DNA from: CAZOVB01 sp964583095
GTDB taxonomy: Bacteria; Planctomycetota; Phycisphaerae; SM23-33
NCBI GenBank assembly: GCA_964583095.1
Contig: CAZOVB010000021.1
Span: forward strand, 9,300 to 73,299
DNA length: 64,000 nucleotides
Direction of reading: 5' to 3'
Each line of letters opens with the position of its first letter. The stretch's first letter is position 1. Of this stretch, positions 16,389 to 24,208 are shown in pieces. The notes beneath the pieces were generated by a model, which ran no database searches, had not been told where the DNA came from, and worked only from the letters and a program-made list of their open reading frames with translations. The position numbers and the translations under genes are program-made.

Positions 16389-17732
16389 TCAGACGGGTTG
16401 CTCTACATCGATCCAGCAGTACTCCTGGTAGGCCATGCGCATCTTCTCCAGGGCCTCTGCATGGTCGGGATCGTCGGCGAAGTTCCGCGTCTCGAACGGA
16501 TCCAGTTCCAGGTCGTAGAGCTGCTCGGCGTTCTTGCCGAAGTGGCACATGACGTACTTATACCGCTGTTCCACGACCCCGAAACCGACCTGGCTCTCCA
16601 GTTGAAGGTGCTCTCGCCATGGGGCTTTGTCGCCCTGCTCCAGCAGCGGTCGGATACTTCGGCCCAGAAGATCTTCGGGGACTTTGGCCCCGGCGTAATC
16701 GCAGACGGTCGGCAGCAGATCCAGGCCGTTGCTGATCATGTGGGTCGTATCCACTTTGCCTTTGGGTCCCCCTGGAGCGCTGACGATGAAGGGAATCCGG
16801 GTCGCCTCGTCGTAGTGACAGTCCTTGTGCTCGAGTTTGTGGGATCCGTCGTGGTCCCCGTGGTCGCTGGTGAAAATAACGATGGTGTTGTCTGCGTACT
16901 TGCTGGCTTCGAGGGCTTCCATGACCCGGCCGATCTGGCCGTCAACGCGCTCGGTGAGCCGATGGTAGGCCCAGCGGTGCAGGCGCCATTGCTCATCGGA
17001 CCAGTTGTCCCGGGCATTGCCGCGGAACCTTCGCTCCTGGCCTAGGTATCCAACGGCTTCGGGCTCAGCCTCCTGCGGATGGAAGTTCTCCGGCAGCGGC
17101 GGACAAAACTCGTTCCAGAACGTCTCGTCGTCCACACCTTCGGGACGCTTGAGAGCGTCGTCCAATTCCGCGATTTCCTTCTTGCCCTTCTCAACGAGGA
17201 TCTTCTCGAAATCGCTGCGGACATGGTCCCGGATGGCCATGTAGCAGATGTCATGAGGGTTGATGAAGGACGCGACCAGGGCGAAAGGCTTGTCATGGTC
17301 GGCCTGAAGATATTCCTCGCACGCCTGGGCCAATCCGTCGCGCTCGTCCCTGCAGACCACATCGAAGCCGAGATCCTCGGCCCGCATCTTGGGCAGGTGC
17401 TGCTTGCCGGCGAAGTCGGCCTTGTAACCAGCCTCCTTGAGCAGCCACCCCATCCCTTTTTGGCGGATCCGCTCGGGGATCTCGTCGAGATGCTTGGAAG
17501 AGTTGGAGATCATACCTACCTCGCTTGGCATCCGCCCGGTAAACAAGCTGAAGCGGGAGGGAACACAGACGGGATTGGTCGCGTATGCGCGGTCGAACCG
17601 CACGCCCTGGCGGGCGATTCGGTCCATCGCCGGAGTGCGGAGATAGGGGTTGCCGGCACAGCTCATCATCTTGTAGCTCTGCTGGTCGGTCATGATGAAC
17701 AGGATGTTGAGACGCTGGGAGGGGGATGACAT
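16389..17732 (-). CDS. Sulfatase (second copy, Cys-type)
   Basis: A 447-residue sulfatase: LNILFIMTDQQSYKMMSC (first metal Asp, about residues 8-25), CVPSRFSLFTG near residue 57 (formylglycine Cys), and FTSDHGDHDGSH near residue 280 (metal-binding Asp-His). No signal peptide. Start MSSPSQR is chosen for AAAGGAG 9 nt upstream; 24 earlier codons are open. It is clearly a different subgroup from the sulfatase at 12800-14290 in its C-terminal half. Convergent with the isomerase gene, 45 bp apart, and apparently transcribed alone from 17776-17804. Its presence beside a second sulfatase argues that the target glycan carries more than one kind of sulfate ester. Confidence 0.9.
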   Translation of the reverse strand: MSSPSQRLNILFIMTDQQSYKMMSCAGNPYLRTPAMDRIARQGVRFDRAYATNPVCVPSRFSLFTGRMPSEVGMISNSSKHLDEIPERIRQKGMGWLLKEAGYKADFAGKQHLPKMRAEDLGFDVVCRDERDGLAQACEEYLQADHDKPFALVASFINPHDICYMAIRDHVRSDFEKILVEKGKKEIAELDDALKRPEGVDDETFWNEFCPPLPENFHPQEAEPEAVGYLGQERRFRGNARDNWSDEQWRLHRWAYHRLTERVDGQIGRVMEALEASKYADNTIVIFTSDHGDHDGSHKLEHKDCHYDEATRIPFIVSAPGGPKGKVDTTHMISNGLDLLPTVCDYAGAKVPEDLLGRSIRPLLEQGDKAPWREHLQLESQVGFGVVEQRYKYVMCHFGKNAEQLYDLELDPFETRNFADDPDHAEALEKMRMAYQEYCWIDVEQPV

Positions 17733-17775
17733 CGGGAAGGCTCCTTTGAGGGCTTCTGGACAGAACGAAGACAAC

Positions 17776-17804
17776 ATCATACCCATGCCCAGCGGGACGT
17801 CCAA
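17776..17804 (-). promoter_or_regulatory. Promoter of second sulfatase
   Basis: Minus strand TTGGAC (complement of 17799-17804), 17-nt spacer, TATGAT (complement of 17776-17781), 43 nt upstream of the start codon. Confidence 0.45.
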
Positions 17805-17990
17805 GACCCAAGGGGTCAGCAGGCACTGTTTATCCAGCCGATCGGGTAAGCCGGGCTTCGACGTTATCCATTTCCCTTACAACAACTTACACCTGACAGC
17901 ATCGGAGCGGATCCCCCTGGCAGATTCTGAAGGGATTTTTCCCGGCCTGGTTCGGCTCTGCTCCCCGGAAAGCCTGGCACCGGATTCCTC

Positions 17991-18023
17991 AAGGCCCGCT
18001 GCAAACAGCGAGCCTTTCAGACC
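17991..18023 (-). repeat. Duplicate copy of the tRNA-Asp terminator segment
   Basis: 33 nt identical to 18306-18338, including the whole hairpin (arms AAGGCTCGCTG and CAGCGGGCCTT around TTTG on the minus strand). Unlike the tRNA-proximal copy it is not followed by a T-run (minus strand continues GAGG), and no tRNA lies next to it. Confidence 0.8.
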
Positions 18024-18305
18024 TGGAGTGAGTGATAGAAGAGTTTTCGATGTTGAGCGTCAGCGAAGGGTGTCCTTTCAAGGACGGCGAAACAGGCAAT
18101 GCCGTAGCATTGCTGATGCAGCCGGACGATGACAGGGCGCCCTGCAGGTAGCTCAAAGCGAAAAGAATTCTGTCACTCGCTCTAAGCCGACGTATTCGCT
18201 TCGCGGCGCCTCCGGCGTCGAGACCCGCAGTGCAGTGGCTCGCTGCGCTCGCCTCTGGCGGGTTCGAACCCCTCGCAGGGGTTCTTTGGAGGCCCGAATC
18301 GCAAA

Positions 18306-18335
18306 AAGGCCCGCTGCAAACAGCGAGCCTTTCAG
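18306..18335 (-). terminator. Rho-independent terminator of tRNA-Asp
   Basis: Immediately 3' of the tRNA on the minus strand: an 11-bp stem (AAGGCTCGCTG / CAGCGGGCCTT, one G-U pair) with a TTTG loop, followed by a T5 run (complement of 18303-18307). Confidence 0.8.
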
Positions 18336-18337
18336 AC

Positions 18338-18411
<74 letters not shown>

Positions 18412-18424
18412 AAGTGGGTCCCGT

Positions 18425-18452
18425 AGTATACTCCCTGCCCGTTGGGAGTCAA
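18425..18452 (-). promoter_or_regulatory. Promoter of tRNA-Asp
   Basis: Minus strand TTGACT (complement of 18447-18452), 16-nt spacer, TATACT (complement of 18425-18430); the tRNA 5' end is 13 nt further. Confidence 0.7.
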
Positions 18453-18490
18453 TGCCGATTCCTCGCGGGAAACGACATTTTTCTTACGGT

Positions 18491-18775
18491 CTAGAACAGA
18501 CTCCGCTGGCCGGGGACACTGCGGTAATCCTCCCAGGGGCACCGGCCGGCCAGGGCGGGCTCGGGCTCCTGGAGGCGCTGCCTTCTCCGGCTGCTTGCCT
18601 TGGCGGCCCGGGCCTGGCTGTTGCGGGTATAACCCGGGCGTCGACCCGATTCGCTGCAAACCTGCAACGCGCGGAGATAGTCCTGAAGGTCCTTTTCTTC
18701 GAAGCGGGCCAGGAAGGCCGGCTCCGCGGTGGAGTTGAAAAGGAGGATTTCGTCGATCAGTTCTCTCTTGGTCAT
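18491..18775 (-). CDS. Small hypothetical protein
   Basis: A 94-residue protein beginning MTKRELIDEILLFNSTAEPA, with GGAAG about 5 nt before the ATG. The first 40 residues look like a conserved helical small-protein domain (ending LARFEEKDLQDYLRAL); the remainder is Arg/Ala/Gln-rich and low in complexity (RRRQRLQEPEPAL). No signal peptide, no metal motif. It is alone, between the tRNA and a divergent methyltransferase gene. I recognise the beginning as resembling short unannotated Planctomycetota proteins but cannot assign a function. Confidence 0.55.
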   Translation of the reverse strand: MTKRELIDEILLFNSTAEPAFLARFEEKDLQDYLRALQVCSESGRRPGYTRNSQARAAKASSRRRQRLQEPEPALAGRCPWEDYRSVPGQRSLF

Positions 18776-18880
18776 GTCACTTCCCTGCTGTCTTCCGATT
18801 GCGTCCTTGCCTGCGGTGTTTCTCTTATCGGCGCCGGCCCGCTGTCGGCTCCAGCCTCGAACACGCCTTTGGGTGCTCTC

Positions 18881-18909
18881 TGGTCATAGCCCCCATCCAT
18901 CGGGTATAC
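18881..18909 (+). promoter_or_regulatory. Promoter of methyltransferase-larA-like unit
   Basis: TGGTCA at 18881-18886, 17-nt spacer and TATACT at 18904-18909, giving a leader of about 30 nt to the ATG at 18946. Confidence 0.5.
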
Positions 18910-18945
18910 TCACACCCAACGCAACCACAACAAACTGGACACTCC

Positions 18946-19797
18946 ATGGATAACTGGACACAAGACATAGAGTTCGAACGCCCGGGCCCCGTTGCAAGGG
19001 CGATGAAAAAAATATTGATCAACCCCATGGCCAACTACATGCCGGCCGGCTTTCTCAAGGCAATGCTGCGATTCGGCAAGAGCGAACTGGCCGCAGCCAA
19101 CTGGAAAGATCCCGGCGGGTGGAGAAGCATGGTCATCAGCTACGAGGGCAATCCCACCCAGATCGCCGACAAGATCCTCGTCGGAGGCGGGACCATCCCC
19201 ACTGCTCTGAGAAACCGCAGGCGACTGGGTGCCCGAATCCTCGCCCGACTCATCGACCAGAGCCAGGACGATCCGGCCCACGTGCTCTGCCTCGGGGCCG
19301 GGCCCGGCCAGATCGTCATGCCCGCCATGCTCGAAGCCGAGAAGGACAGCTACGCCACCCTGGTGGATCTGAGCAACGATGCCTTCGAATACGGCCGGGA
19401 AAAGGCCCGCCGGTTCGGCCTCTCCGAGAGGGTCCGCTTCGTACAGGGCGATGTGCGGGATATTCACGACCATCTCGACAGGCCCCCTTCGGTGGTCAAG
19501 ATGCTGGGCATCTGCGAGTACCTCGAGGACGACCAGATCATCGCTATCGCCGGCGCCGCTGCCGACGTCATGCCTCCCAACGCTCCTTTGGTTTTCAATT
19601 CGCTTTCCCGGAGGCACGGCACCGATCGGTTTTTCCGGCGGGTGTTCGGGCTCCACATGATCCACCGGAGTCGCGAGGAACTCGAAGAGCTCATGCGACA
19701 AGCGAACCTGGGAGACTTCACAGCGTTTGCCGAGCCGCTTGGCGTGTACAATGTGGTTATCGGCAGGCGCCAGGATCCCAACTCCAGCAGAGGCTGA
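18946..19797 (+). CDS. Class I SAM-dependent methyltransferase-like protein
   Basis: A 283-residue protein. The Rossmann core starts near residue 105 with HVLCLGAGPGQIVMPAM (SAM-binding glycine loop), then LVDLSNDAFEYG (acidic residue after strand 2) and RFVQGDVRDI (strand 3-4 acidic motif). An extra N-terminal region of about 100 residues precedes it (MDNWTQDIEFERPGP...), and the C-terminus carries a basic segment (SRRHGTDRFFRRVFGLHMIH). Start is the ATG at 18946; upstream frame is open but lies across the promoter. It ends 3 nt before a LarA-family gene, so the two are tightly coupled. Substrate is unknown. Confidence 0.75.
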   Translation: MDNWTQDIEFERPGPVARAMKKILINPMANYMPAGFLKAMLRFGKSELAAANWKDPGGWRSMVISYEGNPTQIADKILVGGGTIPTALRNRRRLGARILARLIDQSQDDPAHVLCLGAGPGQIVMPAMLEAEKDSYATLVDLSNDAFEYGREKARRFGLSERVRFVQGDVRDIHDHLDRPPSVVKMLGICEYLEDDQIIAIAGAAADVMPPNAPLVFNSLSRRHGTDRFFRRVFGLHMIHRSREELEELMRQANLGDFTAFAEPLGVYNVVIGRRQDPNSSRG

Positions 19798-19800
19798 GCT

Positions 19801-21126
19801 ATGGCCAAGCTACGCTTTCCGGTGCACGAGGGCGACCTGTCCCTGGATTTGCCTTCCAACTGGCATCTCCAGAAGGTGGCCTCTCCCCAGCTTCGACCGG
19901 CCTGGGAGGACTGGCCCCAGCGGCTTTCGGAACTGCTTTCCAGTCGATCCGGCGGCGAGTCGTTTACCCAGCTTCTTAGCCGCCACCGCGACGACCCGAT
20001 CATCCTGGTCGTCGAGGACATCACCCGCCACAGCCCCATTGAGAGCATACTCAATGTCCTGATGCCCGAAATCCAGCATGCCGGAATCGAGGATGAGCAG
20101 TTGGAGGTGCTCTTCGCCGTCGGCATGCACCCGGAGATGACCACCTCCCAGGCCCAGGAGAAACTCGGCGTCTGGGCGACCCGCCTCAAATGGCGCAGCA
20201 ACCCCTGGCGGAACCCCAAGGAATACGAAACGCTTGGCCAGTGCAACCAGGTCCCCATTGACCTGGATCGACGACTGGTACAGGCCCCGCTGCGTATCGT
20301 GATATCCTCCGTCTCGCCCCACCTCCAGGCCGGCTTTGGGGGCGGAGCCAAGATGCTCCTGCCCGGTTGCGCTTCGCTCGAGTCGATCCGGCATCTGCAC
20401 AGGCTGGGCCTGGCTCGTACTCCACGGCAACTGGTGGGTACCGACGGCATGACCAATCCGATGCGCCAAGCCATCGATCGGGCAGGCCAACTGCTTCAGC
20501 AGGCCGGCGGGAACGTCTATTCCATCCAGTTTGTCCTCGATGAGAACAACCAGCCCAGCACGCTGGGAGCCGGGCCTCTGGAGTCCACCCAGCGCATGCT
20601 GGCCAAGCATTGCTCGGTCGCCTGCGGCGTGCTGCTGGGCGAGCCGGCAGACATCGTCATCTCCAACGCCTACCCGCGGGATTTTGATCTGTGGCAGTCC
20701 TTCAAGGCTGTCGCCCATTCCCAGTGGGCCGTCCGCCCCGGCGGCGTGGTTGTCTGCGTTACCCAGTGTCCGGCCGGGAGAAACGGCATGGACCCGCCAA
20801 GCTGGCCTCTGAGCCCCAAGTGGACCCGCCGCGTGGTTCGATACCTCGGCAGTCACGCCCTGGCCTCGACTCTGACACGGCTCGTACCCCGGCTGGCCGG
20901 AGACGCCGCCTTCTTCGTCCGGCTGGCCATGCAGGCCATCGAGCGGAATTCCATCATTTTCGTCTCGCCCACGCTTCATGAAGAGGGGCCCTTCCCCGGC
21001 GTGGAAATCTGCCGGACACTGGACGAGGCGGCCGGGATCTGCGACGATCTCCTCTCGGTCGACAGGCCACGCGTAACAGCCTTCCCGATGGGGGGCGTCA
21101 CCTATCCCATTCCGCGTCGTCGCTGA
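19801..21126 (+). CDS. LarA-family nickel-pincer racemase/epimerase homologue
   Basis: A 441-residue member of the lactate racemase LarA (DUF2088) family. Alignment by eye to Lactobacillus LarA numbering is unusually good: ITR with Asp73 and Arg76, His110 in VGMHPEMT, His174 in SVSPHLQAGFGGGAKML, Lys184 (which carries the nickel-pincer nucleotide in LarA) and His200 (nickel ligand) in IRHLHRLG. So cofactor binding and 2-hydroxyacid racemase/epimerase chemistry are likely. No larB, larC or larE cofactor genes are in the window; they must be elsewhere if the enzyme is active. The C-terminal about 100 residues, including a THVPRL-type hydrophobic stretch, are specific to this protein. Starts 3 nt after the methyltransferase; the GAF-SpoIIE gene follows after 16 nt. 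Confidence 0.85.
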   Translation: MAKLRFPVHEGDLSLDLPSNWHLQKVASPQLRPAWEDWPQRLSELLSSRSGGESFTQLLSRHRDDPIILVVEDITRHSPIESILNVLMPEIQHAGIEDEQLEVLFAVGMHPEMTTSQAQEKLGVWATRLKWRSNPWRNPKEYETLGQCNQVPIDLDRRLVQAPLRIVISSVSPHLQAGFGGGAKMLLPGCASLESIRHLHRLGLARTPRQLVGTDGMTNPMRQAIDRAGQLLQQAGGNVYSIQFVLDENNQPSTLGAGPLESTQRMLAKHCSVACGVLLGEPADIVISNAYPRDFDLWQSFKAVAHSQWAVRPGGVVVCVTQCPAGRNGMDPPSWPLSPKWTRRVVRYLGSHALASTLTRLVPRLAGDAAFFVRLAMQAIERNSIIFVSPTLHEEGPFPGVEICRTLDEAAGICDDLLSVDRPRVTAFPMGGVTYPIPRRR

Positions 21127-21142
21127 CGCGAGAAACCCGGCG

Positions 21143-22417
21143 ATGAGTCAACTGCACGAAAATCCCCAAGACCTTCAGCAGGTTCTGGAAGTAACCCGGG
21201 CGATGGCGGCCACCACCGACCTGGACGAGCTTCTGGCCCTGCTGGTCGACAAGAGCCTCTCGCTTCTCCAGGCGGAGAGGGCCTCTGTCTTCCTCTACGA
21301 CCGGCAAAACGACGAACTGGTTTCCCGCATCGCCACCGGTGTCGACGAGATCCGCGTGCCGGCCAACCAGGGCATCAGCGGCGCAACGATCCAGTCAGGC
21401 CGAACCTTGCTGATTCCCGATGCATACCAGGACCCGCGGTTCAACCGCAACGTGGACCTTTCCACGGGTTTCCGTACGCGGAATTTGATCAGCACACCCC
21501 TGAGAGGACACGAGGGAGATCTTGTGGGCGTCCTTCAGGTGGTCAACCGGGTGGGAGGAGAATTCGACGAGCGGGACGTAGCCCTGGCCGAGACGTTCGC
21601 CGCCCAGGCGGGCGTCGCCCTGCAGCGGGCCAACCTGCTGGCACACTATCAGCAGAAACTCGTCATGGAGCGGGCGATGGCCTTGGCCAGGGAAATTCAG
21701 CAGGACCTGTTGCCCAAGAAGGTGCCCGAGCCGGCCGGTTTCGACCTGGCAGGCTTCACGCGCCCCGCCGCCCAGACCGGTGGCGATATCTACGATTTCT
21801 TCCCCCTGCCCGACGGGCGATGCATGGTCGTGGTGGCCGACGCAACCGGCCATGGGATCGGCCCGGCCCTGGTTGTCAGTGAAACCCGGGCCATGCTCCG
21901 GGCCGTGGCTCGAAAGGAAAACGCCCTGCCCGAACTCCTGGAGGGCGTGAACGCACTGCTCACCGAGGACCTCAATGCCTCCCGGTTCGTTACCTGTTTC
22001 GTGGGCATTCTGGATCCGGCCGACGGTTCGATCTCGTGCATCTCGGCCGGCCATGGTCCGATCATCCACTTCCGCTGCGAAGGCAACCACGCCGAAGAGG
22101 TCCCCGCCACGGGGATTCCCCTGGGCATCATGGCCGATGCGACCTATACCAAGGTCAACCGGTTCGTCCTGGCCCCGGGGGACGGGCTGCTGGTGACCAC
22201 CGACGGCTTTACCGAAGCATGCAATCGCAAGGGCGACATGTTCGGGACCCAGCGGGTGCTCCAGCTTTGCCGGAAACTGCCCCGAAGCACCAGCATGGAG
22301 TGGATTCAGGCTCTTCGGGAAGAGGTGGAAGCTTTCTCGGAAGGCACAGCCCAGAAGGACGACTTGACGGCTGTGGCCATCCGTCAAAAAACGCCCGGAG
22401 AGTCCTCCGGAGCCTGA
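21143..22417 (+). CDS. GAF domain / SpoIIE-type PP2C phosphatase (RsbU-like)
   Basis: A 424-residue cytoplasmic signalling protein. Residues about 20-165 form a GAF domain (sensing module; NQGISGATIQSG, TPLRGHEGDLVGVLQVVN), a helical linker follows (HYQQKLVMERAMALAREIQQ), and residues about 195-415 form a SpoIIE-type phosphatase with metal-binding aspartates in TGGDIYDFF, VVADATGHG, TTDGFTEA and QKDDLTAVAI. Such proteins dephosphorylate anti-anti-sigma factors (STAS) in partner-switch regulation, but no STAS or anti-sigma gene is nearby. It begins 16 nt after the LarA-like gene and is probably co-transcribed with it. Confidence 0.9.
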   Translation: MSQLHENPQDLQQVLEVTRAMAATTDLDELLALLVDKSLSLLQAERASVFLYDRQNDELVSRIATGVDEIRVPANQGISGATIQSGRTLLIPDAYQDPRFNRNVDLSTGFRTRNLISTPLRGHEGDLVGVLQVVNRVGGEFDERDVALAETFAAQAGVALQRANLLAHYQQKLVMERAMALAREIQQDLLPKKVPEPAGFDLAGFTRPAAQTGGDIYDFFPLPDGRCMVVVADATGHGIGPALVVSETRAMLRAVARKENALPELLEGVNALLTEDLNASRFVTCFVGILDPADGSISCISAGHGPIIHFRCEGNHAEEVPATGIPLGIMADATYTKVNRFVLAPGDGLLVTTDGFTEACNRKGDMFGTQRVLQLCRKLPRSTSMEWIQALREEVEAFSEGTAQKDDLTAVAIRQKTPGESSGA

Positions 22418-22492
22418 AGTTCCATCTGAAAACGAGCCTCGTCGCGGAGTCAACCACCGATTGCACCAGAGGAGTGATTTCTCAACGGGCTG

Positions 22493-23092
22493 TCAGTTGT
22501 GATGCGTCAGCAGGTTCATCGCCTCGGTTCTCGTGGCGAGATTGCTCTTGAACAGGCCTCGCATCGCGGATGTCACCATCACCGCCCCGGGCTTCTTGAC
22601 CCCGCGCAGCGTCATGCAGGTGTGGGTCGCTTCGATGATCACCGCAGCCCCCTTTGCATCGAGGGAATCCATGATCAGGTCGGCGACCTGGCAGGTCAGG
22701 CGTTCCTGGAGCTGGGGCCTTCGGGCGATCACCTCCACCACCCGGGCCAGTTTGCTCAGTCCAGCCACCTTGCCGTTGGGCAGGTAGGCGACGTGGGCCT
22801 TGCCGATGAAGGGCAGAAGGTGATGCTCGCACATGGAGGAAAACGGGATATCCCGCAGAACCACCATTTCGTCGTACTGCTCCTGAAAAACCACCTTGAG
22901 ATGCTTCTTGGGATCCTCCATCAGCCCGCCCATCAGTTCCTCGTACATCCGGGCGACGCGATCGGGGGTATTCTTCAGCCCCTCCCGGGATGGATCTTCC
23001 CCAATGGCGACAAGGATATCCCGGACCGCAGACCGGATGGCCTCGAGGTCCATTTTCTTGACTTTGCGTATCGGTCGACTCTTCTTGGGCAT
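22493..23092 (-). CDS. folE: GTP cyclohydrolase I
   Basis: A 199-residue enzyme converting GTP to 7,8-dihydroneopterin triphosphate, first step for folate and for queuosine precursors. The family core from about residue 20 is complete: DPSREGLKNTPDRVARMY, SMCEHHLLPFIGKAHVAY (zinc Cys and His), LSKLARVVEVIARRPQLQER and THTCMTLRGV (second zinc Cys). AAAGGAAC lies 4-11 nt before the ATG. It is 44 nt downstream of queG, so a queuosine link is suggested, although it can equally serve folate. Last gene of a long minus-strand run. Confidence 0.96.
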   Translation of the reverse strand: MPKKSRPIRKVKKMDLEAIRSAVRDILVAIGEDPSREGLKNTPDRVARMYEELMGGLMEDPKKHLKVVFQEQYDEMVVLRDIPFSSMCEHHLLPFIGKAHVAYLPNGKVAGLSKLARVVEVIARRPQLQERLTCQVADLIMDSLDAKGAAVIIEATHTCMTLRGVKKPGAVMVTSAMRGLFKSNLATRTEAMNLLTHHN

Positions 23093-23136
23093 CTTTGTTC
23101 CTTTGGCGGCGATTATAGCGATGGGCTCCGGCCTTG

Positions 23137-24168
23137 TCAGCCCCGTCGATGGGGGAAGGCTTCCAGTGCCCAGTCGACCCAGGGGGACAACTTTTCCATC
23201 CGCTGGGCCAGTTCCCGAAGGCGGCCCTCCAGGGAGGCATCGCCGGCCCGGCGGGCGGCACAGACCAGGTTCCTCATCATTGATTCGTAGCTGACGACCT
23301 TCAGGCCGCGCCCGGCCACAAATTCCCGGTATTCTTCGCGGCTCCAGGAAAGCATCTCTTCAAGGGCCGGCAACTCCACTCCCCCGGCCAGCAGCGCCTC
23401 GCAACCGGGTTCGAGTTGCTGATTATGCGGGCAGACTTCCTGGCATTGGTCACAGCCACAGATCCAGCCCTCCATGTTTTCGGCGACCGAGAGGGGAACG
23501 TCGGTCTCGCGCCCCTTGTTCCAGTAGCTGATGCACTTGCGGGCATCAAGTAGCCCCTCGGCGCAAAACGCCCGGGTCGGGCAGGCCTCGATGCACAGTC
23601 TGCACGAGCCGCAGCCTCCCGAGACAGGCGAATCAGCCACCAGGGGCAGGTTGGAGATAACTTCAGCCAGAAGCACGTAGCTGCCCAGGCCCGGCACGAT
23701 CAGACAGCCATGGCGACCGATCCAGCCCAGACCGGCCAGAACCGCAAGGCTCTTCTCCATTACCGGGGCCGAGTCGGTGAAACATCTGCCCTCGAAATTG
23801 CCTGTCAACTTCGACAGATCCCCCATGAGCCTGTGGCCCATCTTTTTGAGGACCTTGTGGTAATCCCTGCCACGTGCGTAGCGGGCCACCCGGGCCTGAG
23901 CGTCGGGAGAATCTTCCTTTCCCGGCGCGTAGCTGACGGCCAGGCAGATCACACTTCGAGCCCCGGAGACAAGACAGCCGGGGTCTTCGCGAAGGTCCTG
24001 GTTTCGACTGAGATACCCCATCCGGGCCGAGAAGCCCGATTCGATCCATCGCGAGTAGTCGCGCAAGGTTTTGGCAGGCAATCTGGAGGCCGGGGCGATG
24101 CCCACCCGGTCAAAGCCCGCCTGGCGTGCCAGGCGCTTGGCGCGTAATGTCAACTCATGGCAATCCAC
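23137..24168 (-). CDS. queG: Epoxyqueuosine reductase
   Basis: A 343-residue iron-sulfur, cobalamin-dependent enzyme that reduces epoxyqueuosine to queuosine in tRNA. Two ferredoxin-type clusters are visible: CGSCRLCIEACPTRAF near residue 190 and CGCDQCQEVCPHN near residue 240. The N-terminal half carries the family blocks GFSARMGYLSRN, RSVICLAVSYAP, YARGRDYHKVLKKM and GWIGRHGCLIVPGLGSYVLL. It lacks the C-terminal HEAT repeats of longer homologues (about 380 residues). The start is a GTG, 40 nt after the preceding gene, without an obvious ribosome site. Confidence 0.93.
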   Translation of the reverse strand: MDCHELTLRAKRLARQAGFDRVGIAPASRLPAKTLRDYSRWIESGFSARMGYLSRNQDLREDPGCLVSGARSVICLAVSYAPGKEDSPDAQARVARYARGRDYHKVLKKMGHRLMGDLSKLTGNFEGRCFTDSAPVMEKSLAVLAGLGWIGRHGCLIVPGLGSYVLLAEVISNLPLVADSPVSGGCGSCRLCIEACPTRAFCAEGLLDARKCISYWNKGRETDVPLSVAENMEGWICGCDQCQEVCPHNQQLEPGCEALLAGGVELPALEEMLSWSREEYREFVAGRGLKVVSYESMMRNLVCAARRAGDASLEGRLRELAQRMEKLSPWVDWALEAFPHRRG

Positions 24169-24208
24169 GAGCCAAGTGTAGCGGCTCAGGCCCGGGGGAC
24201 CAAACGTT

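Larger units (their letters stand above)
17733..18337. other. Gene-free interval with duplicated tRNA terminator
   Basis: No gene supported. It holds the sulfatase promoter, an exact 33-bp direct repeat (17991-18023 and 18306-18338) and, between the copies, about 280 bp of non-coding sequence with a perfect hairpin GAACCCCT-CGC-AGGGGTTC at 18266-18284 whose beginning (GGTTCGAACC) resembles a tRNA T-arm. An open frame crosses this interval and the tRNA, but its product is not protein-like. Confidence 0.6.
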
